A stretch of DNA of 6,497 nucleotides from Clostridiaceae bacterium (GCA_904502175.1 CAJGDU010000069.1:1-6497), one strand, 5' to 3'; positions 1 to 5,975 are shown, counted from the first letter of the stretch. Numbers and translations: made by a program. Notes: generated from the sequence alone by a model not told the origin.

Positions 1-416
1 TGGTCCAAGTGGACCGCAAAGGTCGTAATGAAGAAGACTTTCACCAGCTCGGATGGCTGGAAGTAGATGAAACCGAGGTTGATCCAGGTACGGGCGTCGG
101 CACGGGCGGACGGCGCGGTGCCGAAGAAAAAGATGAAGATCATGAGCGCGACGCCTATGGCGGCCCAAATGTACCACATGCGGCACCAGATATCGATATC
201 CACCAGTGATATGATGAGGGCCCCAATAAGACCCAGGATGACCGCGGCGATCATGGTGTATGTGTCGCGGGGGAGGGTGGCGCCCTCCTTCATGGTGTGC
301 CAGGTGGCGCTCGTGACCATCAGGATGCCGAAGCCCGATGCCAGCAGGCACAGGAAGAGCAGCAGCTTGTCCGTGCCCTTCCAGAAATAAGACCAGTAGT
401 CTCTGAACTTGCTCAT
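1..416 (-). CDS. SEDS-family peptidoglycan polymerase (FtsW/RodA/SpoVE type), N-terminal part, runs off the window
   Basis: This gene reads leftward from ATG at 416-414, and 138 codons are visible before the window edge. SEDS proteins are polytopic membrane glycosyltransferases that polymerise lipid II during cell elongation, division or sporulation, together with a class B penicillin-binding protein. The translation shows hydrophobic segments at about residues 17-37, 54-73 and 80-98, then the family hallmark ARTWINLGFIYFQPSELVK (residues 108-126). This matches the RWInlG-fQPSElaK signature just before the next membrane helix. The start is supported by GAGGTG at 422-427 (minus strand), five bases upstream, and by a consensus promoter further up. 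It is divergent from the tsaE operon. The sequence shown cannot separate RodA, FtsW and SpoVE. The family call is firm; the paralogue is not assigned. Confidence 0.88.
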   Translation of the reverse strand, partial: MSKFRDYWSYFWKGTDKLLLFLCLLASGFGILMVTSATWHTMKEGATLPRDTYTMIAAVILGLIGALIISLVDIDIWCRMWYIWAAIGVALMIFIFFFGTAPSARADARTWINLGFIYFQPSELVKVFFITTFAVHLD

Positions 417-459
417 ATAGACACCTCAAAGGGGTTGTAGTCATAAATACAGTAGATTC

Positions 460-488
460 ATTATAAGAGGACAGTTGCATTTTTTCAA
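460..488 (-). promoter_or_regulatory. SigA-type promoter for the SEDS gene
   Basis: On the minus strand, TTGAAA (488-483) is followed by a 17-base spacer and a perfect TATAAT (465-460). Predicted transcription starts near 453, giving a leader of about 37 bases before the ATG at 416. The -35 box lies inside the spacer of the plus-strand promoter that drives tsaE. Confidence 0.72.
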
Positions 489-503
489 GATAACCGATAG
501 AAT
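475..503 (+). promoter_or_regulatory. SigA-type promoter for the tsaE-tsaB-rpiB operon
   Basis: TTGCAT (475-480), a 17-base spacer and TAGAAT (498-503) form a good sigma-70/SigA promoter. Transcription would start near 510, about 40 bases before the TTG start codon of tsaE. It interleaves with the divergent SEDS-gene promoter, so one polymerase bound here should occlude the other. Confidence 0.65.
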
Positions 504-549
504 TGTTTGCGAAAGTAAACCGGAAGAGACCGGAAAAGGAGGCGCCAGT

Positions 550-993
550 TTGCGGGAATACCTGAGTACATCGCCCGCGGAGACAGAACAGCTCGGCGAA
601 CGGCTGGCAGCGGTTCTGCGACCCGGACAGGTGGTTGCCTTCTTCGGCGATATGGGAAGCGGGAAGACCGTGTTCACCCGGGGCCTTGCCCGGGGACTCC
701 GCTGTACGGAGACGGTCAGCAGCCCCACGTTCGCCCTCGTCCACGAGTACGGCGGACAGCCGCCGCTGGTGCATTTCGACATGTACCGCATTTCCACCTG
801 GGACGAGCTGGACTCCACCGGTTTTTACGATTATATCGACCAGGGCTGTGTCCTGGCCGTGGAGTGGAGCGAAAACATCGAAAACGCTCTGCCGGAGGAC
901 GCCATTCGCGTGGAGTTTTTCAGAGGAGACGGCGAGAACGACCGTCTTATTCAGATATCAGGAGAGTCTGCCCATGAAGATCTTGGCAATTGA
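550..993 (+). CDS. tsaE: TsaE, P-loop ATPase of the tRNA t6A37 threonylcarbamoyl transfer complex
   Basis: TsaE (YjeE) is the cytoplasmic ATPase that works with TsaB and TsaD to attach the threonylcarbamoyl group to A37 of ANN-decoding tRNAs. The 147-residue product has the Walker A loop GDMGSGKT (33-40), then SPTFALVHEY (58-67), the HFDMYR motif (75-80) and VEW (104-106), all TsaE hallmarks. I choose the TTG at 550 as start. AAAAGGAGG (534-542) sits seven bases upstream, and the resulting length is typical of the family. The in-frame ATG at 475 has no ribosome binding site, lies on top of the promoter -35 box, and would add 25 residues that look unlike the family. The 3' end overlaps tsaB by 20 bases, so translation is probably coupled. 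Confidence 0.93.
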   Translation: MREYLSTSPAETEQLGERLAAVLRPGQVVAFFGDMGSGKTVFTRGLARGLRCTETVSSPTFALVHEYGGQPPLVHFDMYRISTWDELDSTGFYDYIDQGCVLAVEWSENIENALPEDAIRVEFFRGDGENDRLIQISGESAHEDLGN

Positions 994-1696
994 CTGCACG
1001 GCAAAACCCGCCAGTGTGGCCATTCTGGAAGAGGGGAAAGTGCTGAGTTCCGCCTATACGAACACCGGCCTTACCCACAGCCAGACCCTGGTCCCCATGG
1101 TGGACAGCGCGCTGAAAGACGCGCAGCTGGAGCTGTCGTCCGTGGAACGGTTTGCCATCAACGCGGGGCCCGGTTCCTTTACCGGGGTGCGCATTGGCGT
1201 GGCGGCTCTGAAAGGTCTGGTCTTCTCCGACGAGAAGAACTGCGTGCCGGTCTCCACACTGGAGTCCATGCCCTACGCGTTCGTCGGGCTTCCGGGAACG
1301 GAAGACCTCGTCATTTGCGGCGCCATGGATGCCCGGCGCAACCAGGTCTACACCGCGGCATTTGAAGTGAAGGGGGGAGAGGTGCATCGCCTCACGGAAG
1401 ACGAAGCCCTGCCCATTCCCGAACTTCTGGAAAAACTGCTGGCGATGCACCGCCCCGTCCTGTTTGTGGGCGACGGCGCCGAGCTCGTCTATGAAGCCGC
1501 GAAAGAGACGGAACTGACGGGGCATCTGGCCCCGGAAAACCTGCGGTACCAGAACGCGGTCAGCGTGGCCGCCTGTGCCGAGGCAAAGATAAAGGCCGGG
1601 TTTAAACCGGTCGGGTCCGATGAAATATTACCGGTCTACCTGAGAGCACCTCAGGCGGAACGGGAGTTAAAAGCAAAGAAGGAGCGTTTAAAATGA
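974..1696 (+). CDS. tsaB: TsaB, tRNA t6A37 biosynthesis scaffold protein (inactive TsaD paralogue)
   Basis: TsaB (YeaZ) has the ASKHA/actin-like fold. It dimerises with TsaD, the catalytic subunit, and recruits TsaE to make t6A on tRNA. The 240-residue product begins MKILAIDCTA, then shows HSQTLVPMVDSAL (35-47), the diagnostic GPGSFTGVRIG (65-75), MDARRNQVY (118-126) and a C-terminal PVYLRAPQAE (220-229), which is the usual order and length. The ATG at 974 has AGGAG at 960-964 nine bases upstream, inside the end of tsaE. The stop overlaps the rpiB start as ATGA at 1693-1696. In many bacteria rimI and tsaD follow tsaB; here they do not, so TsaD must be encoded elsewhere. A much longer reading frame opens upstream but only duplicates tsaE in another frame. 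Confidence 0.95.
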   Translation: MKILAIDCTAKPASVAILEEGKVLSSAYTNTGLTHSQTLVPMVDSALKDAQLELSSVERFAINAGPGSFTGVRIGVAALKGLVFSDEKNCVPVSTLESMPYAFVGLPGTEDLVICGAMDARRNQVYTAAFEVKGGEVHRLTEDEALPIPELLEKLLAMHRPVLFVGDGAELVYEAAKETELTGHLAPENLRYQNAVSVAACAEAKIKAGFKPVGSDEILPVYLRAPQAERELKAKKERLK

Positions 1697-2130
1697 TCGC
1701 AATTGGCTGTGACCACGGTGGGTTTGAACTGAAGCAGGAAGTCATGAAGCACCTCGAGGAAAGAGGCGTGGAGTTTAAAGACTACGGCTGCTACAGCCCC
1801 GAAAGTATCGACTATTCCGACATCGCGAAGGAAGTGTGCGGCGCCATCGTCGCGGGGGAGGCCGAGAGAGGGTTCCTCATCTGCGGCACCGGCATCGGCA
1901 TGTCCATGGCGGCAAACAAAGTCAAGGGCATTCGCGCGGCCTGCTGCTCCGACACCTTCAGCGCCAAGTTCACCCGTCTGCACAACGACGCCAACGTGCT
2001 CTGCTTCGGCGGCCGTGTCGTCGGCCCCGGCCTTGCGCTGGAACTGGTGGACGCGTTCCTCGACAACGAGTTTGAGGGCGGGCGTCATCAGCGCCGCATC
2101 GACAAGGTCATGGCCATTGAAAACGAATAA
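1693..2130 (+). CDS. rpiB: Ribose-5-phosphate isomerase B
   Basis: RpiB interconverts ribose 5-phosphate and ribulose 5-phosphate in the non-oxidative pentose phosphate pathway, supplying ribose for PRPP and nucleotides. The 145-residue product is full length for the LacA/LacB/RpiB family. It opens MIAIGCDHGGFELK (D7-H8 phosphate-binding region). It carries the catalytic-cysteine loop LICGTGIGMS (Cys64), then RLHNDANVL (His97/Asn98) and GGRHQRRID (130-136). The cysteine in the GTGIG loop matches the E. coli-type enzyme rather than the mycobacterial type that uses glutamate. The start overlaps the tsaB stop by four bases, with AAGGAG at 1679-1684. An allose-6-phosphate or galactose-6-phosphate isomerase (LacAB) is possible but unlikely in this setting. 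The promoter for upp lies within its last codons and just beyond. Confidence 0.95.
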   Translation: MIAIGCDHGGFELKQEVMKHLEERGVEFKDYGCYSPESIDYSDIAKEVCGAIVAGEAERGFLICGTGIGMSMAANKVKGIRAACCSDTFSAKFTRLHNDANVLCFGGRVVGPGLALELVDAFLDNEFEGGRHQRRIDKVMAIENE

Positions 2131-2144
2131 ACTTCGGGTATAAT
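2117..2144 (+). promoter_or_regulatory. SigA-type promoter for upp, embedded at the end of rpiB
   Basis: TTGAAA (2117-2122), a 16-base spacer and a perfect TATAAT (2139-2144). The -35 box is inside the final codons of rpiB and the -10 box is eight bases past its stop. Transcription would start near 2151, so upp can be expressed independently of the upstream operon, with read-through adding to it because no terminator separates them. Confidence 0.7.
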
Positions 2145-2184
2145 AGACTTAAAGAAATCCTTTACTGAAACCGGGAGGCACATT

Positions 2185-2814
2185 ATGGGCACTGTTACCA
2201 TCACCAACCATCCGCTCATCCAGCACAAGCTCTCCATCCTGAGAGACAAGAAGACCGGCACGAACGAGTTCCGCGCCCTCGTCGCGGAAATCGCCATGCT
2301 GGAGTGCTATGAGGCCACGAGAGATCTTCCGCTCCAGCCGAAGCTCATCGAGACCCCCATCGGCCCCTGCAACGCCAATGAGCTCGCCGGCCGGAAACTG
2401 GCCATCGTCCCCATCCTGCGCGCCGGCCTCGGCATGGTCGACGGCATCCTGAACCTCGTGCCCTCCGCAAAGGTCGGCCACGTCGGCATGTTCCGCGATC
2501 CGGAGACCCATCTGCCGGTCCCGTACTACTGCAAGCTCCCGCAGGACATCCAGGACAGAGACGTCTTCGTGCTCGACCCCATGCTGGCCACCGGCGGTTC
2601 CGCGGTGGACGCCATCAACCAGATCAAGGAGTACCACCCGAAGAGCATCAAGTTCATGGGCATCGTGGCCGCTCCGGAAGGCCTGCAGGCCCTGCAGACC
2701 GCGCACCCGGATGTCGACATCATCTGTGCCGCGCTCGATGAGAAGCTCAACGAGAACAAGTACATCGTCCCCGGACTGGGAGACGCCGGCGACCGCATCT
2801 TCGGCACGCTGTAA
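2185..2814 (+). CDS. upp: Uracil phosphoribosyltransferase (pyrimidine salvage)
   Basis: Upp makes UMP from uracil and PRPP in the cytoplasm, recycling free uracil. The 209-residue length is exactly typical. Visible signatures are NHPLIQHKLSILRD (8-21), PILRAGLGMVDG (76-87), GMFRDPET (101-108), the PRPP-binding VLDPMLATGGSA (129-140) and the C-terminal uracil-binding YIVPGLGDAGDRIFGT (193-208). These are all strongly conserved in the family. GGGAGG at 2173-2178, six bases before the ATG, sets the start. It has its own promoter, follows rpiB by 54 bases and ends at a strong terminator. The rpiB-upp pairing is sensible because RpiB feeds the ribose pool from which PRPP is made; rpiB and upp also lie close together in Bacillus-type genomes. 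Confidence 0.97.
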   Translation: MGTVTITNHPLIQHKLSILRDKKTGTNEFRALVAEIAMLECYEATRDLPLQPKLIETPIGPCNANELAGRKLAIVPILRAGLGMVDGILNLVPSAKVGHVGMFRDPETHLPVPYYCKLPQDIQDRDVFVLDPMLATGGSAVDAINQIKEYHPKSIKFMGIVAAPEGLQALQTAHPDVDIICAALDEKLNENKYIVPGLGDAGDRIFGTL

Positions 2815-2825
2815 TAGAAAAGTTC

Positions 2826-2857
2826 AAGAGCCCCCGGCAGGGGGCTCTTTTATTTTT
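2826..2857 (+). terminator. Intrinsic terminator after upp
   Basis: A perfect 10-bp stem AAGAGCCCCC (2826-2835) / GGGGGCTCTT (2840-2849) with loop GGCA is followed by a T-rich run ending at 2857. It begins 11 bases after the upp stop and isolates upp from the aminotransferase gene. Confidence 0.92.
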
Positions 2858-2858
2858 C

Positions 2859-2908
2859 CTTTAAACTTTAAACTTGCAAAGTTTAAACTTCGGTGGTATA
2901 GTTTAAAC
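2859..2908 (+). promoter_or_regulatory. Extended -10 promoter with four TTTAAAC operator-like repeats, upstream of the HTH-aminotransferase
   Basis: The promoter is TTGCAA (2874-2879), 17-base spacer, TATAGT (2897-2902) with the extended -10 TGG at 2894-2896. TTTAAAC occurs at 2860-2866, 2867-2873, 2882-2888 and 2902-2908. The arms TTTAAACTT (2867-2875) and AAGTTTAAA (2879-2887) form a perfect 9+3+9 inverted repeat centred on the -35 box, and AAGTTTAAACTT (2879-2890) is itself a 12-bp palindrome. The last two GTTTAAAC octamers (2881-2888, 2901-2908) are 20 bp apart, about two helical turns on the same face, with the second at the predicted start of transcription. This arrangement is what a dimeric HTH repressor would need. 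The gene downstream encodes such a domain, so autoregulation is inferred. Confidence 0.72.
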
Positions 2909-2942
2909 AATATCGAAAGGAAAACTTTTCAGGAGGTGCGCC

Positions 2943-4457
2943 ATGGCTACAGTTTCTGAGCGCGTGCAAACTCTCATCGAACGCGAGTGCGGCGGAAGCC
3001 AGCAGGTCTTCGCGGAGCGGACCGGCCTCACCAAGGGCTCGGTCTCGCAGTACGTGAACGGCCGCAATGAACCGTCGAAGAAGACCGCGGCCCGCATTGC
3101 CGAGGCCTTCGGCGTCAGCGTCGACTGGGTGCTCGGCGGGGAAGGCACTGCGCCTGCCGTTAAGACGGCCCCTGTCGCGCCGGCGAAGCCCGCGGCTCCC
3201 CGGAAAAGTAAATCGCCCAGGAAAGAAGAAAAGAGACCCATGAGAGAGTTCAACAAGTCCGACAAGCTGGATGGTGTATGTTATGACGTGCGCGGCCCGG
3301 TCCTCGATGAGGCCAACCGCATGCGCGACAACGGCGTCGATGTCATTAAACTGAACATCGGCAACCCGGCGCCGTTCCGGTTCACCGCCCCCGACGAAAT
3401 AGTGCACGACATGATCCACAACCTGCGGGACGCGGAGGGCTATTCGGACTCCAAGGGCATTTTCTCCGCCCGGAAGGCCATCATGCAGTACTGCCAGCTC
3501 AAGCGCATCCCGGATGTCACCATTGAAGACATCTATACGGGCAACGGCGCGTCCGAGCTCATTACCATGTCCATGCAGGCTTTCGTGAACGACGGCGATG
3601 AAATACTGCTGCCCATGCCGGACTACCCGCTGTGGACCGCCTCCATCAAACTGGCGGGCGGCAAACCGGTGCACTACCGCTGCGACGAGAAGCAGAACTG
3701 GTACCCGGACATCAAGGACATCCGCTCCAAGATCAACCCCCGCACCACCGGCATCGTCATCATCAACCCGAACAACCCGACGGGCGCTCTGTACCCGGAA
3801 GACGTCCTGAAGCAGATCGCCGACCTCGCCCGCGAGTTCGACCTCATGGTCTTCTCCGACGAGATCTACGACCGCCTCGTCATGGACGGCAAGAAGCACG
3901 TGTCCATCGCGTCCCTCATGCCGGACCGCATGTGCGTCACGTTCAACGGCCTGTCGAAGTCCCACCGCATTGCGGGCTACCGCGTCGGCTGGATGGTCCT
4001 CTCGGGGAACAAGAAGCACGCGGACGGCTTCATCACCGGCCTGAACCTGTTGTCTTCCATGCGTCTGTGCTCCAACGTGCCCGGCCAGTCGGTCATCCAG
4101 ACGGCTCTCGGCGGCTACCAGAGCGTCGATGAGCTGCTGCTGCCCGGCGGACGCATCTACGAGCAGAGGGAGTTCATCTACAACGCCATCAACGACATCC
4201 CCGGGCTCTCCGCGGTCAAACCGGAGGCGGCGTTCTACATCTTCCCGAAGATCGACTTGAAGAAGATCCACATCAAGGACGACGAGCAGATGATCCTGGA
4301 CTTCCTCAAACAGCAGAAAGTCCTCATGCTCCAGGGCACCGCCATGAACTGGGACGCCCCGGACCACTTCCGCATCGTCTACCTGCCGGAGCGCCGGACC
4401 CTCGGAAAAGCCGCCGACCGGCTGAGAGAGTTCCTTGACGGCTATTCGCAGTATTAA
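2943..4457 (+). CDS. XRE-type helix-turn-helix fused to an AlaA-type alanine aminotransferase
   Basis: The N-terminal part (about residues 5-66) is a Cro/CI-type DNA-binding domain: QQVFAERTGLTKGSVSQYVNGR followed by EPSKKTAARIAEAFGVSVDWVLGG. A Pro/Ala/Lys-rich linker covers about 67-99. From residue 100 the sequence is a complete fold-type I, PLP-dependent aminotransferase closely resembling AlaA, which makes alanine from pyruvate and glutamate. Landmarks are KLNIGNPAPF (136-145), GYSDSKG (166-172), NGASEL (201-206), NPNNPTG (275-281), SDEIYD (305-310) with PLP-binding Asp306, the Schiff-base lysine K339 in NGLSKSHRIAGYR, and the substrate-carboxylate arginine R477 in HFRIV. All catalytic positions are kept, so activity is expected. 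AGGAGG (2931-2936) sits six bases before the ATG. The architecture recalls MocR/PdxR regulators, but those use a GntR winged helix. The operator-like promoter upstream suggests self-regulation; the effector is unknown. Confidence 0.93.
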   Translation: MATVSERVQTLIERECGGSQQVFAERTGLTKGSVSQYVNGRNEPSKKTAARIAEAFGVSVDWVLGGEGTAPAVKTAPVAPAKPAAPRKSKSPRKEEKRPMREFNKSDKLDGVCYDVRGPVLDEANRMRDNGVDVIKLNIGNPAPFRFTAPDEIVHDMIHNLRDAEGYSDSKGIFSARKAIMQYCQLKRIPDVTIEDIYTGNGASELITMSMQAFVNDGDEILLPMPDYPLWTASIKLAGGKPVHYRCDEKQNWYPDIKDIRSKINPRTTGIVIINPNNPTGALYPEDVLKQIADLAREFDLMVFSDEIYDRLVMDGKKHVSIASLMPDRMCVTFNGLSKSHRIAGYRVGWMVLSGNKKHADGFITGLNLLSSMRLCSNVPGQSVIQTALGGYQSVDELLLPGGRIYEQREFIYNAINDIPGLSAVKPEAAFYIFPKIDLKKIHIKDDEQMILDFLKQQKVLMLQGTAMNWDAPDHFRIVYLPERRTLGKAADRLREFLDGYSQY

Positions 4458-4469
4458 GGTTATATTTAC

Positions 4470-4510
4470 TTTATAGTTGATAATCTTTCGAAAAAACGCT
4501 AAACTATAAA
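4470..4510 (+). promoter_or_regulatory. Promoter with 9-bp inverted repeat upstream of the NSS transporter
   Basis: TTGATA (4477-4482), 17-base spacer, TAAACT (4500-4505) forms a plausible SigA promoter, with transcription starting near 4512. A perfect inverted repeat TTTATAGTT (4470-4478) / AACTATAAA (4502-4510) brackets it, one arm touching the -35 box and the other covering the -10 box. The centre-to-centre distance of 32 bp is about three helical turns. The TAAACTATA in the right arm is the reverse complement of TATAGTTTA at 2897-2905 in the HTH-aminotransferase promoter, which hints at a shared regulator. Confidence 0.5.
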
Positions 4511-4544
4511 AACAGCTGTTGCAACGCAGCGGCTGTTTTGTTTT
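4509..4544 (+). terminator. Intrinsic terminator after the HTH-aminotransferase gene
   Basis: AAAACAGC (4509-4516) pairs with GCTGTTTT (4532-4539), and the inner TGTTGC / GCAGCG continues the stem with two G-U pairs around loop AAC. TTTTGTTTT follows (4536-4544). It lies 52 bases after the stop. It overlaps the predicted start of the transporter transcript, so it may also form a 5' hairpin on that mRNA. Confidence 0.8.
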
Positions 4545-4570
4545 GAGTAATCATATTTGGAGGAGAGAGC

Positions 4571-5962
4571 ATGGCTTCTAAGAATGAAACCACTACGCCC
4601 ACCGTGCAGAAGAACACCGGTTTTTCGAATAAGATGGGCTATGTCCTGGCTGCCGCGGCGTCTGCAGTCGGACTCGGAAACATCTGGCGTTTCCCGTATC
4701 TTTGCGCCAAATACGGCGGAGGCATTTTCCTGCTGGTCTACCTGTTCCTGGTCCTGACCTTCGGTTATGCGCTTCTCATGTCGGAGACCGCCATCGGCCG
4801 CATGACAGGGAAGGGCCCCATCGGCGCGTTCAAGCAGTTCAGCAACACGAAGGCTTCCGCGTTCGGCGGCTGGGTGAACGCCATCGTGCCGTTCATCATC
4901 TGCCCGTACTATGCCGTCATCGGCGGCTGGGTCGTCAAATATCTGGTCGGTTACTGCACCGGCGAGACCCAGGCCATGGCAGCAGACGGTTACTTCGGCG
5001 GGTACATCACATCCAATGTCCAGCCGGAACTGTATTTCATCATCTTTATCTTGCTCATGCTTGTCGTCATCCTCGGCGGCGTCCAGAACGGTGTTGAGCG
5101 TGTCTCCCGCATCATGATGCCCATCCTCATCCTGCTCGCGGTCGTCACGTCCATCTATTCCTGCACCCGTCCCGGCGCCCTGGAAGGCATCAAGTACATG
5201 TTCATCCCGAACATCCACAACTTCTCCATTATGACGGTTGTGTCGGCCATGGGCCAGATGTTCTACTCGCTGTCCATCGCCATGGGTATCATGATCACCT
5301 ACGGCTCCTATGTCGGACAGGACCAGGACCTGGAAGACTCCACGACCAAAGTCGAGGTCTTCGATACGCTCATCGCGGTCCTTGCCGGTCTTATGATCAT
5401 TCCGGCGGTCTTCTCGTTCTCCGGCGGCGACCCCGACGTCCTCAGCGCGGGCCCGTCCCTCATGTTCGTCACCATTCCCAAGGTCTTCGTGTCCATGGGC
5501 TTCGGCACCCCGGCCGGCGTCATCTTCTTCCTGCTGGTCTTCCTGGCCGCTCTGACGAGCGCCATCTCGCTGACCGAGACCTGTGTCGGCACGCTCTGTG
5601 AGCAGCTCAAGTGGAGCCGCACCAAGGCCACGCTGGCCTTCGGCGTCTTCGCCATCCTGCTCGGCTCGCTGGCCTCCCTCGGCTACGGCGCATGGGACAA
5701 CATCACCATCATCGGCATGCAGGTCCTCGACTTCCTCGACTTCCTGTCCAACTCCGTCATGATGCCCATTGCCGCGCTCTGCACCTGCATCCTCATTCTG
5801 CGTGTCATCACGCTGAAGAAAATGGAAGAGGAGTTCCGGCGCACTTCCGCCTTCAAACGGAAACCCATTTACAACTTCAGCATCAAGTACCTGGCGCCTG
5901 TTTCGCTGATCATCATTCTCATCAGCTCCGTCCTCAGCGCGTTTGGTATTATCAGTATTTGA
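4571..5962 (+). CDS. Sodium:neurotransmitter symporter (NSS/SNF) family amino acid transporter
   Basis: This is a sodium-coupled importer of the LeuT/MhsT/Tyt1 family, expected to bring an amino acid across the cytoplasmic membrane. The 463 residues and about 11 hydrophobic segments fit the common 11-helix bacterial form. Helix 1 contains ASAVGLGNIWRFPY (30-43). Aligned by eye to LeuT, A32 and N37 match sodium ligands A22 and N27, and R40 matches gate residue R30. Tyrosines Y113/Y114 in helix 3 match the substrate-site pair. Helix 6 has the unwound SIAMGIMITYGSYVG (235-249). Helix 8 has LAALTSAIS (325-333), where T329 and S330 match Na2 ligands T354/S355. D265 at the start of helix 7 probably supplies the carboxylate that makes bacterial members chloride-independent. 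GGAGG (4559-4563) sets the start. The substrate cannot be read from sequence; proximity to the AlaA-type enzyme suggests alanine or another amino acid. Confidence 0.95.
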   Translation: MASKNETTTPTVQKNTGFSNKMGYVLAAAASAVGLGNIWRFPYLCAKYGGGIFLLVYLFLVLTFGYALLMSETAIGRMTGKGPIGAFKQFSNTKASAFGGWVNAIVPFIICPYYAVIGGWVVKYLVGYCTGETQAMAADGYFGGYITSNVQPELYFIIFILLMLVVILGGVQNGVERVSRIMMPILILLAVVTSIYSCTRPGALEGIKYMFIPNIHNFSIMTVVSAMGQMFYSLSIAMGIMITYGSYVGQDQDLEDSTTKVEVFDTLIAVLAGLMIIPAVFSFSGGDPDVLSAGPSLMFVTIPKVFVSMGFGTPAGVIFFLLVFLAALTSAISLTETCVGTLCEQLKWSRTKATLAFGVFAILLGSLASLGYGAWDNITIIGMQVLDFLDFLSNSVMMPIAALCTCILILRVITLKKMEEEFRRTSAFKRKPIYNFSIKYLAPVSLIIILISSVLSAFGIISI

Positions 5963-5971
5963 TGATATAAT
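5943..5971 (+). promoter_or_regulatory. Extended -10 promoter for tRNA-Leu
   Basis: TTGGTA (5943-5948), 17-base spacer and a perfect TATAAT (5966-5971) with an extended -10 TGA at 5963-5965. The -35 box is inside the last codons of the transporter. Transcription would start near 5978, about 34 bases before the mature tRNA. Confidence 0.72.
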
Positions 5972-5975
5972 GACT

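Noticed and set aside
9..390. Plus-strand small frames opposite the SEDS gene
   Set aside because: The minus strand reads a clear SEDS N-terminus with a ribosome binding site and promoter; the plus-strand frames have no such support.
635..973. Long N-terminal extension of tsaB in the +1 frame over tsaE
   Set aside because: The translation over this stretch resembles no protein and is a shifted reading of tsaE. The tsaB start at 974 has a ribosome binding site and matches the family N-terminus.
2859..2908. CRISPR-like or minisatellite repeat
   Set aside because: The TTTAAAC units are 7 bases long with irregular spacing of 7, 15 and 20 bases and sit on a promoter; operator sites explain them better.
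2883..4367. A 494-codon open frame on the minus strand opposite the HTH-aminotransferase
   Set aside because: It is a mirror of a GC-rich gene with strong third-position bias. The translation is rich in Val/Asp/His/Arg with no recognisable domain, and it covers a gene whose product is unmistakable on the other strand.
4458..4570. T-box or other riboswitch upstream of the transporter
   Set aside because: The 113-base gap lacks a T-box sequence or a multi-helix leader, and its one strong hairpin is a plain terminator for the upstream gene.
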